Origin: Candidatus Competibacteraceae bacterium
GTDB taxonomy: Bacteria; Pseudomonadota; Gammaproteobacteria; Competibacterales; Competibacteraceae
DNA: 64,000 bases
Assembly (NCBI GenBank): GCA_016713505.1
Contig: JADJPA010000001.1
Coordinates: 3,097,001-3,161,000, forward strand
Direction: 5' to 3'
This document shows, piece by piece, positions 16,970 through 24,531 of this stretch (position 1 is its first letter; each line of letters starts with the position of its first letter). The notes beneath the pieces are model-generated. The model was not told where the DNA came from, searched no databases, and was given only the letters and a program-made list of their open reading frames with translations. A program made the translations under genes and the position numbers.

Positions 16970-18082
16970 ATGAAAAGCGTTGCCTTTTACCTACCCAATC
17001 TCGCCGCTGGTGGCGCGGAACGAACCTTTTTGCGACTGGCAGCGGGCTTCAAGGAGCGAGGCTGCGCGGTACGGCTGGTGGTGGATCGACCCGAAGGGGG
17101 GTTATTGGAAACCGTGCGGGACAGCGGTTTGGCGCTGGATATTCTCCACGCCGACCGAACCTTGAACGCGTTTCCCAAGCTGAGCGCCTGGTTGCGGCAT
17201 AATACGCCCGATGTGTTGCTTTCGGCGATCACGCATAACAACCTCGTCGCCGTGTGGGCGCGGGCGCTGGCCCGGACCGCCACGCGGGTTGTCGTTTCCG
17301 AGCATACCGTGCTTTCGGCGCAAGCCGCGTCCCAGCCCGGTTGGCAATACCGCGTTCTGGCGCCGCTGTGTCGTTGGACTTATCCGCAAGCGGCGGCCAT
17401 CGTGGTGGTTTCCGCCGGCGCGGCCGACGATCTGGCGCGTTACGCGGGTTTGTCGCGCAGCGCCATGAACGTGATTCCCAACCCGGTGGTCACCCCCGAT
17501 TATCCGCAACGCATGGCCGCGCCCAGCCCGCATCCCTGGCTGGCGGACGGCGGTTCACCGGTGTTCGTCGCCGCCGGCCGGCTGGTGCCACTCAAGGATT
17601 TTGCCACGCTGCTAGAGGCGTTCGCCAGCGTCCGACGCCGCGCGCCCACCCGGTTGCTGGTCATCGGCGAAGGGCCGGAACGAGAGGCGCTGCTCGCCTT
17701 GCGCGCCCGGTTGGGATTGGATGAGGCGGTGGAGTTTCCCGGTTTTTATCCCGACCCGCTGCCGCTGTTCGCCCGCGCCGCCGCCGTGGTGGTCAGCTCG
17801 CAATTTGAGGGCTTTGGGCTGACGTTGGTCGAGGCGCTGGCCTGCGGAACGCCCGTCGTCAGCACGGACTGTCCGACCGGTCCCGCCGAAATCCTCGCGC
17901 GCGGCGTGTACGGCCGGCTGGCATTGGTCGGAGATGCGGAGGGGTTGGCCGCCGCCATGTTGGAGACGCTGGCGGATGTTCCCGACCGCGACCGTCTGCG
18001 CCAGCGCGCCCAGGATTACACGCTGGCGACGGTGGTCGACCGGTACCTGGAACTGTTCGACCGCTTGAAGCCGCCGAAGTGA
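16970..18082 (+). CDS. GT4-family glycosyltransferase
   Basis: A 370-residue GT-B glycosyltransferase. It has an N-terminal GGAERTFLRLA acceptor-side loop, LVVSEHTVLSAQAA in the middle, VAAGRLVPLKDFATLLEAF at the start of the donor domain, and the GT4 signature SSQFEGFGLTLVEALACGTPVVSTDCPTGPAEIL. It probably adds a sugar to the repeat unit. Its stop overlaps the start of the ATP-grasp gene (GTGA), so the two are co-translated. The start at 16970 lacks a clear SD. Confidence 0.9.
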   Translation: MKSVAFYLPNLAAGGAERTFLRLAAGFKERGCAVRLVVDRPEGGLLETVRDSGLALDILHADRTLNAFPKLSAWLRHNTPDVLLSAITHNNLVAVWARALARTATRVVVSEHTVLSAQAASQPGWQYRVLAPLCRWTYPQAAAIVVVSAGAADDLARYAGLSRSAMNVIPNPVVTPDYPQRMAAPSPHPWLADGGSPVFVAAGRLVPLKDFATLLEAFASVRRRAPTRLLVIGEGPEREALLALRARLGLDEAVEFPGFYPDPLPLFARAAAVVVSSQFEGFGLTLVEALACGTPVVSTDCPTGPAEILARGVYGRLALVGDAEGLAAAMLETLADVPDRDRLRQRAQDYTLATVVDRYLELFDRLKPPK

Positions 18083-19248
18083 GTGCTTCCCGTGCCGCTG
18101 CCGTGGTCGTCGGCGTCGAAGTCAACGGCCTCGGCGTCCTGCGCAGTCTGGCGTTGGGCGATGTGCCGCTGATCGCCGCCGACGCCAATCCGCGCCAGCC
18201 CGCCATGCGTACCCGGCACGGCCGCAAGCTGGGGCTGCGCGCCTTGACAGGTTCTGAATTAGTGGAGGATCTGCTCGCCCTGGCGCGGAGCCTGGACCAA
18301 CGCCCGGTGCTGTTCCTCACGCGCGATGACACGGTCAAGACCATCTCGGCGCATCGCGAAACCTTAGCCCCGCATTATCGGTTCCAGTTGCCGCCGCCGG
18401 CTATCACCACCGCGCTGAACACCAAAGCTGGTTTTCAAGCGCTCGCCCAACAGGGCAACTTTCCCGTTCCGCCCGGCGTCCATGTCACCGGCGAAGCCGA
18501 TCTGCCAAAGCTGGCCGCGTTGCCCTACCCCTGCGCGCTCAAGCCCGGCGAGCGCAACGCGGCTTACGATCGCCAGTTCGCCAAGGCGTATCGAATCGAC
18601 TCGTTTGCCGAGGCGAAAGACCTTTGCCAGCGGATTCTGCCGGTGATGCCCGATTTGCTCTTGCAGCAGTGGATAGAAGGTAGCGATGACGCGCTTTACT
18701 TCGTGCTGCAATACCATCCGGGCGGCGGCCGGCCGCCGCTGTCGTTCACCGGGCGTAAGATTCGCTCGTGGCCGGCGTGCATCGGGGTCGCGGCTCGCTG
18801 TGGTCCCGCGCCAGAAATGGCCGCCGAACTGGAACCGGTGACGACGCGGTTTTTTCAGTCTTGCCAGTTGGAGGGTTGGGCGGCCATGGAATACAAACGG
18901 GATGCGCGCGATGGCCGTTTCGTAATGATCGAGCCTTCGGCGGGGCGTTCCGAGATGCTGGGTGAAATCGCCACCCTGAACGGCACCAATCTAGCGCTGG
19001 CCGCTTATCACTGGCTGATTGGCGAGGAGCCGCCGCCGCCGACAGCGCGATCCCGCACCCTGTGGCGGCGCGACTGGCTGGCCGACACCGCCGCCGCGCG
19101 CGCCCAGCCGGAAATCGGGCTTTGGTCGTCGGCGGACGCCCCCGTGATGGACGGCTTCTGGCGGCGCGACGATCCGCTGCCGGCGCTGTACGCATACCCG
19201 CATCGCGCGCTAGGCGCGGTGTGGCGTCGGCTGACTGGCCGGAGCTAA
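18079..19248 (+). CDS. ATP-grasp family protein of the exopolysaccharide locus
   Basis: A 389-residue protein with a GTG start inside the overlap with the upstream glycosyltransferase. Features are an N-terminal Rossmann-like VVVGVEVNGLGVLRSL (9-24) and ATP-grasp elements: PYPCALKPGERN (lysine of the nucleotide site), LLLQQWIEGSDD, and a metal-binding C-terminal MIEPSAGRSE (glutamate). Such carboxylate-amine or carboxylate-thiol ligases occur in many exopolysaccharide clusters and may attach an amino acid or acyl group to a sugar. The substrate is unknown. The C-terminal ~60 residues extend past the usual fold. Confidence 0.8.
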   Translation: MSASRAAAVVVGVEVNGLGVLRSLALGDVPLIAADANPRQPAMRTRHGRKLGLRALTGSELVEDLLALARSLDQRPVLFLTRDDTVKTISAHRETLAPHYRFQLPPPAITTALNTKAGFQALAQQGNFPVPPGVHVTGEADLPKLAALPYPCALKPGERNAAYDRQFAKAYRIDSFAEAKDLCQRILPVMPDLLLQQWIEGSDDALYFVLQYHPGGGRPPLSFTGRKIRSWPACIGVAARCGPAPEMAAELEPVTTRFFQSCQLEGWAAMEYKRDARDGRFVMIEPSAGRSEMLGEIATLNGTNLALAAYHWLIGEEPPPPTARSRTLWRRDWLADTAAARAQPEIGLWSSADAPVMDGFWRRDDPLPALYAYPHRALGAVWRRLTGRS

Positions 19249-19410
19249 ACGCTTCCAAAAGCGGTCCAACCCGTCATCGCCTACCGGCTCACGGCGTTGA
19301 GGGGCAGGCGCATTAGCTTGTCGGCCACGGTATAATTTTTAATTTTTAGAAAGTGGTTAGGCTTCAATAGCGGCTAGCTTTCTAAAATCTTTGCTCAATC
19401 AATTGACTCC

Positions 19411-20592
19411 ATGTCTGAATTGCCTGTCCGCCGTTCTTTCTGGCCCATTCTCGCCCTGCTCGCGCTCGCGCTGATCGGGAGTGCGGCCTGGTTTGTCAAC
19501 CGCTCGCTATCTCAACCCTCGGAACAGCCAAAGCGCGCCGAAAACCCCACAGGGGCCACCAGCGCCCTCCGTCCAGCGCTCACCGTCACCGCAGAAGCGC
19601 CGAAGCGGATGGTCTTGGCCGAACAGCTTGCGGCCAACGGCGACATCGCCCCGTGGCAAGAGGCTAGCATCGGCGCGGATGTCAACGGCTTGCGTCTGGC
19701 GCAGGTGCGGGTGGATGTCGGCGATCACGTGCAAAAGGGCCAAGTGCTGGCCGTGTTCGACGCCGATCTAGTGGAAGCGGATCGGGCGCAGGCGCGCGCC
19801 GGTCTGGCGGAGGCGGAAGCGGCTTTAATCGACGCCAGCGGCAACGCCGACCGGGCGCGGGCGATTGCCCCCAGCGGCGCGATGAGCAAGCAACAGGTCA
19901 ACCAATACCTGACGGCGGAAAAAACCGCCCAAGCCCGCGTCAAAGCGGCGCGCGCCTTGGTCGAAAGCCAGGATTTACGGCTCAAGCATACCCAGGTGTT
20001 AGCGCCGGATGCCGGGGTGATCTCGGCCCGCAACGCCACGGTGGGCGCGGTCGCCGCTTCCGGCGCGGAATTATTCCGGCTGGTGCTGCGCGGGCGGCTG
20101 GAATGGCGGGCGGAGGTCACCGCCGCCGATTTGGCGCGTCTAAAACCGGGTCTGCGCGCTCGGGTGACCTTGCCGGGCGGAAGCGAGACGCAAGGCACGC
20201 TGCGCCAACTGGCCCCGACGGTCGATCCCAAAACCCGCTATGCCATCGCGTATGTCGATCTGCCCGCCGGCTCGGCGGCGCGGGCCGGCATGTTTGCCCA
20301 GGGCGTTTTTGAATTGGGCGAGACCGGGGCGTTGACCGTTCCACAAGAGGCGGTGGTGATGCGCGATGGCTTCGCCCATGTATTGGTCGTCGGCGCGGAT
20401 CGGCGGCTCAGCCTCAAGCGGGTGCAAACCGGGCGGATGGTGGAAAATCGAATCGAGATTAAGGAAGGTCTGCTGCCGGATCAGACGGTGGCGGTGCGCG
20501 GCGCGGCGTTCCTCAACGACGGGGATTTGGTGCAGGTCAGCGCGGAGGGTTCTACAACGAACTCTGTTAATGTCCCCTCAGCAAATCGTTAA
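19411..20592 (+). CDS. RND efflux periplasmic adaptor subunit (membrane fusion protein) with altered C-terminus
   Basis: A 393-residue HlyD/AcrA-type adaptor: N-terminal membrane anchor (9-30), barrel-sandwich/lipoyl half VRVDVGDHVQKGQVLAVFD (about 98-116), alpha-hairpin (118-195), second lipoyl half LKHTQVLAPDAGVISARNATVGAV and beta-barrel. It should link an RND pump to an outer-membrane channel. The last ~15 residues (EGSTTNSVNVPSANR) are unlike the second, diverged copy of this gene's 3' end at 21341-21487. The native C-terminus therefore appears to have been replaced at the insertion point. The matching pump gene lies about 3.9 kb downstream, past the insertion. Confidence 0.9.
   Translation: MSELPVRRSFWPILALLALALIGSAAWFVNRSLSQPSEQPKRAENPTGATSALRPALTVTAEAPKRMVLAEQLAANGDIAPWQEASIGADVNGLRLAQVRVDVGDHVQKGQVLAVFDADLVEADRAQARAGLAEAEAALIDASGNADRARAIAPSGAMSKQQVNQYLTAEKTAQARVKAARALVESQDLRLKHTQVLAPDAGVISARNATVGAVAASGAELFRLVLRGRLEWRAEVTAADLARLKPGLRARVTLPGGSETQGTLRQLAPTVDPKTRYAIAYVDLPAGSAARAGMFAQGVFELGETGALTVPQEAVVMRDGFAHVLVVGADRRLSLKRVQTGRMVENRIEIKEGLLPDQTVAVRGAAFLNDGDLVQVSAEGSTTNSVNVPSANR
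20443..20545 (+). repeat. Direct repeat, copy 1 (adaptor gene 3' end)
   Basis: 103 bp matching 21341-21443 at an offset of 898 bp, with about six mismatches that are mostly synonymous third-position changes. It marks the left edge of the inserted higBA segment. Confidence 0.9.
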
Positions 20593-20641
20593 AGGTGAAA
20601 ATGGTCGGAAGCAGGCGAATTCTTTGGTAGCTTTGACGAAA

Positions 20642-20656
20642 TAATCCATTGGATTA
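20642..20656. promoter_or_regulatory. Perfect palindrome upstream of higB, candidate autoregulatory operator
   Basis: TAATCCA-T-TGGATTA, 7-1-7, ending 11 nt before the higB ATG. HigA-type antitoxins repress their own operon by binding such inverted repeats, so this is the likely HigA site (inference from position and symmetry). Confidence 0.5.
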
Positions 20657-20667
20657 CTTCCTAAGAT

Positions 20668-21009
20668 ATGCTTACCACAGTCACCGAATTGCCGGAGTAC
20701 ATCCGTCGCTCAACTGATCTTCTCAGCGAAACGGAGCGGCAATTAGTCATCAACTACCTTGCGGCTCATCCCTGTTCTGGAAATGTTATGGAGGGAACCG
20801 GCGGAATTCGAAAGCTTCGATGGGGTCGTGGAAGCCGGGGGAAGAGTGGCGGAGTCCGCATCATCTACTATTACCACAGTGCAGCTATTCCACTCTATCT
20901 GCTCACTATTTTTGGAAAGAATGAACGAGCTAACCTATCGAAGGCAGAACGAAACGATCTCGCTAAACTGGTTGATGCGCTCGTCGGGCTTGCATTGGAG
21001 AAATCATAA
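20668..21009 (+). CDS. higB: RelE/HigB-like toxin
   Basis: A 113-residue RelE/ParE-fold protein of the HigB/DUF1044 kind: central GTGGIRKLRWGRGSRGKSGGVRIIYYY, then PLYLLTIFGKNERANLSKAERNDLAKLVD. Family knowledge: ribosome-dependent mRNA interferase neutralised by the co-encoded HigA. The toxin comes first, as is normal for higBA, and its stop overlaps the antitoxin ATG (TAATG). It is part of the insertion between the adaptor and pump genes. Confidence 0.85.
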   Translation: MLTTVTELPEYIRRSTDLLSETERQLVINYLAAHPCSGNVMEGTGGIRKLRWGRGSRGKSGGVRIIYYYHSAAIPLYLLTIFGKNERANLSKAERNDLAKLVDALVGLALEKS

Positions 21010-21293
21010 TGTCTAAGGCGTACGAAACCATTGCCCAAGGGTTAAAAGAAGCTATTGCTCTCAATGAGGGCAAATCGATCACGGTTCAGGTACATCGTCC
21101 AGAAAAAATCGATGTTGCCCAGTTGCGGCATAGTCTGGGCCTGACTCAGGCCGAATTTGCGGCCAAATTCTGTATTAGTCTGGCCACCCTTCGCCATTGG
21201 GAGCGCGGTGATCGTAAACCGCATGGTCCGGCACTGGCGTTGCTGCATGTGGTGGCCAAAGAGCCGCAAGCCGTGCTCCGTGCTCTGGCCTGA
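21009..21293 (+). CDS. higA: HigA/NadS-type XRE antitoxin
   Basis: A 94-residue DNA-binding antitoxin. A helix-turn-helix of the Cro/C1 type spans about 37-75 (DVAQLRHSLGLTQAEFAAKFCISLATLRHWERGDRKP). It binds HigB and represses the operon, probably at the palindrome 20642-20656. The N-terminal ~30 residues likely bind the toxin. Overlap with higB indicates coupled translation. Confidence 0.88.
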   Translation: MSKAYETIAQGLKEAIALNEGKSITVQVHRPEKIDVAQLRHSLGLTQAEFAAKFCISLATLRHWERGDRKPHGPALALLHVVAKEPQAVLRALA

Positions 21294-21340
21294 CAATTCG
21301 CCAATAGGCAATACTGGCCACTCTGGCTGCTTGTCGTAGT

Positions 21341-21487
21341 GAAAATCGCATCGAGATTAAGGAAGGTCTGCTGCCGGATCAGACGGTGGCGGTGCGCGGC
21401 GCGGCGTTTCTCAACGATGGGGATTTGGTGCAAATCAGCGCCGACACCGCTCCGACATCCGCCACGAATAGCCTTCCAGCCCGCTGA
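21341..21487 (+). pseudogene. Fragment: diverged 3' end of the RND adaptor gene (repeat copy 2)
   Basis: An in-frame 48-codon remnant (ENRIEIKEGLLPDQTVAV onwards) ending SADTAPTSATNSLPAR and TGA. It has no start codon. It matches 20443-20545 in the upstream adaptor gene, but differs mostly at silent positions and carries a different, probably original, C-terminus. This pattern points to recombination with a related allele, not a fresh duplication. Confidence 0.85.
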
Positions 21488-21568
21488 AGGGCCTCTTTCT
21501 CGCTGCGCAGATCATCGACCCAAGCGCGGGGCGATGGCGCTTTCTCATTTTGCAAACAGGACAATGCT

Positions 21569-23110
21569 GTGCTGACCGGTGAAATTCGTAATCAGGTCGA
21601 TCAAATCTGGAATGCGTTTTGGTCGGGCGGGGTTTCCAATCCGCTTTCGGTGATCGAGCAGATTACTTACCTGCTGTTCATCAAGCGGCTGGATGATCTT
21701 CAGACGCTGGAGGAGAACAAGGCGCAAACGCTCGGCCTTCCTTTGGAGCGGCGCATTTTCCCACAAGGCGCGGACGAGAAGGGCTGCCCTTACGCCGATT
21801 TGCGTTGGTCGCATTTCAAACATTTCGAGCCGCGCCGGATGATGACGGTGGTGGATGAACACGTCTTTCCCTTTCTGCGCGCTCTGGGCGTGGAGGGATC
21901 GAGCTACGACCGTCACATGCGGGATGCCCGGCTTGGTTTTAGCAATGCGGGCCTGCTCGCCAGGGCGGTGGAGATGCTGGATAAAATCCCGATGGAGGAT
22001 CGGGACACCAAGGGCGACGTTTACGAGTACATGCTCGGCAAAATCGCCACCGCCGGGCAGAACGGTCAATTCCGCACCCCGCGCCATATCATTCAGTTGA
22101 TGGTGGAGATGGCGGCTCCGACGCCGGAGGAGGTGATTTGCGATCCGGCGGCGGGGACGTGCGGTTTTTTGGTGGCGGCGGGCGAGTATTTGCGCCGCTG
22201 CCATCCGGGGTTGTTCCGCAACGAGAAGCAGCGCCGCCATTTTCATCAGGGCTTGTTTCACGGTTTCGATTTCGATCCGACCATGTTGCGGATCGGGGCG
22301 ATGAACATGACGCTGCACGGCGTCGAAAACGCCAATGTCACCAACCGCGACAGCCTCGCCCAGGATCATGCCGCCGACGCCGGGGCTTATTCGCTGGTGT
22401 TGGCGAATCCGCCTTTCGCGGGATCGCTGGATTATGAATCGACGGCCAAAGACCTTCAGCAGATCGTCAAGACCAAAAAGACCGAATTGTTGTTTCTGGC
22501 GTTGTTTTTGCGGCTGTTGAAGGTCGGCGGTCGGGCGGCGGTGATCGTGCCGGATGGGGTGTTGTTCGGCTCGTCCAAGGCGCATCGGGAATTGCGGCGG
22601 ATGCTGGTTGAGGAGCACAAGCTGGATGCGGTGGTCAAGCTGCCGTCCGGCGTGTTTCGCCCGTATGCGGGCGTATCGACCGCTATTCTGTTGTTCACGA
22701 AAACCGGTGTCGGCGGCACCGATCAGGTTTGGTTTTACGATCTGCAAGCTGATGGGTTTTCTTTGGATGATAAGCGGAATCCATTGTTGCCAGCGGAGAA
22801 ACTGGGGCCGATTCCTACCGAGGCGTTGAGCGTTGAGGAACATGTTAAAAATAATCTGCCGGATGTGTTGGCGCGTTGGCGGCAGCGGGCCGGTAGCGAG
22901 CGCGAGAACCCGCGCACGGGGCAGAGTTTTTGCGTGCCCAAAGCCGAGATTGCTGCGACCGGCGGTTATGATCTTTCACTGAATCGCTATCGAGAGGTCG
23001 AACACGAGGAGCAAAATCATGATGCACCTGCGGATATTATTCGGGAGCTTCGGGAAATTGAGGAGGAGATTTTAAAAGGACTGAAACAAATTGAGGAGAT
23101 ACTGGGGTGA
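21569..23110 (+). CDS. hsdM: Type I restriction-modification methyltransferase subunit
   Basis: A 513-residue N6-adenine methyltransferase with an N-terminal HsdM_N helical domain (about 1-130). The SAM-binding motif is DPAAGTCGF at 192-200 and the catalytic NPPF at 280-283. GTG start with AGGA at a good distance. The C-terminal coiled region (to ~513) joins HsdS. The stop overlaps the hsdS start (GTGA). It works as M2S1 to methylate the target set by HsdS. No hsdR is visible in the window. Confidence 0.93.
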   Translation: MLTGEIRNQVDQIWNAFWSGGVSNPLSVIEQITYLLFIKRLDDLQTLEENKAQTLGLPLERRIFPQGADEKGCPYADLRWSHFKHFEPRRMMTVVDEHVFPFLRALGVEGSSYDRHMRDARLGFSNAGLLARAVEMLDKIPMEDRDTKGDVYEYMLGKIATAGQNGQFRTPRHIIQLMVEMAAPTPEEVICDPAAGTCGFLVAAGEYLRRCHPGLFRNEKQRRHFHQGLFHGFDFDPTMLRIGAMNMTLHGVENANVTNRDSLAQDHAADAGAYSLVLANPPFAGSLDYESTAKDLQQIVKTKKTELLFLALFLRLLKVGGRAAVIVPDGVLFGSSKAHRELRRMLVEEHKLDAVVKLPSGVFRPYAGVSTAILLFTKTGVGGTDQVWFYDLQADGFSLDDKRNPLLPAEKLGPIPTEALSVEEHVKNNLPDVLARWRQRAGSERENPRTGQSFCVPKAEIAATGGYDLSLNRYREVEHEEQNHDAPADIIRELREIEEEILKGLKQIEEILG

Positions 23111-24111
23111 AATCAGGTTGGAGAAAAATTCATTTTGAGGATGTTGTATCAGATGAAACAGGTGGTAATGTAAAATCCCCCCAAGGTGATTTTCAATCTA
23201 GTGGTTTATACCCAATCATTGATCAAGGTAAAAGCTTTGTTGCTGGATACACTAATGATAAACACCGGCTTTGCAAATCAAAAATACCTGTAATTTTATT
23301 TGGCGATCATACCAAATGCTTTAAATATATCGATTTTCCTTTTTGTTTAGGAGCTGATGGAACAAAAATTCTCCGTCCAAAAATAGAAGCACATGAGAAA
23401 TATTTATTCTATTTTCTCCAGACGATTCCTATGCCAGAGGCTGGTTATAGTCGTCATTTTAAATACTTAAAAGACTCTGAAATTGTTCTGCCCCCTATAC
23501 AAGAGCAAAAACGCATCGCCGCAATTCTTGATCAAGCTGATGCGTTGCGAAGGCTGCGCCAGCGCGCCATTGACCGCCTCAACATGCTTGGGCAGGCGAT
23601 TTTTTATGAGATGTTTGGTGATCCTGCTACTAATCCAAAAAGTTGGCCTATAGTAACTATAAAAGAGCTAACTGCATCAACCCAATACGGTACAAGCTCC
23701 AAAGCGGGCGATGTTGGTAATTTTCCCATTCTGCGGATGGGTAACATTAATGAATCTGGAGCTTTCGATTATTCAAGCCTGAAATACATCGACCTATCCG
23801 CTTTAGATATTGAAAAATACACCGTCCGAGATGGCGATATACTTTTCAATCGAACAAATAGCCCTGATCTCGTTGGTAAAACAGGAGTTTATCGAGGAAA
23901 TTCAATATATGCCTTTGCTGGTTATCTGGTCAGACTAAGAGTTAATGAAAAGGCAGTTCCTGAATATGTAGGAATATATCTAAATAGCCCATTCGGAAAA
24001 AAGATTTTACGAAATATGTGTAAGACTATTATTGGAATGGCAAATATAAACGCAAAGGAATTGCTTACAATCCCTGTTCCTTTGGGAGCGAAATCGTGCA
24101 AAGACGACTGA
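23107..24111 (+). CDS. hsdS: Type I restriction specificity subunit, C-terminally truncated
   Basis: A 334-residue HsdS with target-recognition domain 1 (1-130), the central conserved helical spacer (PPIQEQKRIAAILDQADALRR at about 129-149, ending YEMFGDP) and target-recognition domain 2 (178-325). A normal HsdS repeats the spacer helix after domain 2 (about 60 more residues). Here the reading stops 9 residues after IPVP, where the sequence runs into the hicB start region. So the distal spacer has been lost, probably at the junction with hicBA. Lower GC than neighbours, as often in specificity genes. Function is doubtful. Confidence 0.88.
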   Translation: MKSGWRKIHFEDVVSDETGGNVKSPQGDFQSSGLYPIIDQGKSFVAGYTNDKHRLCKSKIPVILFGDHTKCFKYIDFPFCLGADGTKILRPKIEAHEKYLFYFLQTIPMPEAGYSRHFKYLKDSEIVLPPIQEQKRIAAILDQADALRRLRQRAIDRLNMLGQAIFYEMFGDPATNPKSWPIVTIKELTASTQYGTSSKAGDVGNFPILRMGNINESGAFDYSSLKYIDLSALDIEKYTVRDGDILFNRTNSPDLVGKTGVYRGNSIYAFAGYLVRLRVNEKAVPEYVGIYLNSPFGKKILRNMCKTIIGMANINAKELLTIPVPLGAKSCKDD

Positions 24112-24317
24112 CTGCAATTATTGAACGAGAAAGCGACGGCTACGTTTCGCTCTGTCCCGAACTCGATATCGCCAGCCAGGGCAATACGGTTCAAGAGGCG
24201 CGAGACAATCTTCAAGAAGCGCTGGAACTATTTTTTGAAACCGCCTCACCTGGAGAAATTCAGCAGCGCTTTCACGAAGAGGTCTACATCACCCAGTTAG
24301 AGATCGCCATTGGGTAA
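24096..24317 (+). CDS. hicB: HicB-type antitoxin
   Basis: A 73-residue protein with the HicB fold (LTAIIERESDGYVSLCPELDIASQGNTVQEARDNLQEALELFFE). GTG start with GGAG at a suitable distance, inside the last 16 nt of hsdS. It neutralises HicA. Antitoxin-first order is common for this pair. No separate C-terminal DNA-binding domain is present, so autoregulation is uncertain. Confidence 0.82.
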   Translation: MQRRLTAIIERESDGYVSLCPELDIASQGNTVQEARDNLQEALELFFETASPGEIQQRFHEEVYITQLEIAIG

Positions 24318-24531
24318 GCTGCGTATTTTATCCGGCCAGGAAGTTTGCGCCATCTTGGCTCGCCATGGTTTTGTGGAAGCGCGTCAACGCGGCAGTCAGA
24401 TCGCCATGCAAAAACGGCTTGCGGATTCAACGATCACCGTACCCGTACCCAATCATTCGGAAATCCGCATCGGTACGCTTCAATCCATCATCCGGCAGTC
24501 TGGCATTCCCAGGAGCGAATTCGAGGCATGA
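24310..24531 (+). CDS. hicA: HicA-type toxin lacking the catalytic histidine
   Basis: A 73-residue dsRBD-like HicA (LSGQEVCAILARHGFVEARQRGSQIAMQKR, then TVPVPNHSEIRIGTLQSIIRQSGI). TTG start; overlaps hicB by 8 bases. The invariant G-S-H of HicA is G-S-Q (Gln30), so mRNA cleavage activity is probably lost or altered. Its stop overlaps the RND pump start (ATGA), so it now provides the upstream region of the pump gene. Confidence 0.78.
   Translation: MGKLRILSGQEVCAILARHGFVEARQRGSQIAMQKRLADSTITVPVPNHSEIRIGTLQSIIRQSGIPRSEFEA

Noticed and set aside
19313..19336. TATAAT at 19331 as a promoter for the RND adaptor
   Set aside because: No -35 element at an acceptable distance; left unannotated.
24345..24527. 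Upstream extension of the RND pump frame by 61 codons
   Set aside because: It lies in another frame of hicA, lacks family similarity and has no SD; the pump starts at 24528 with AGGAG upstream.
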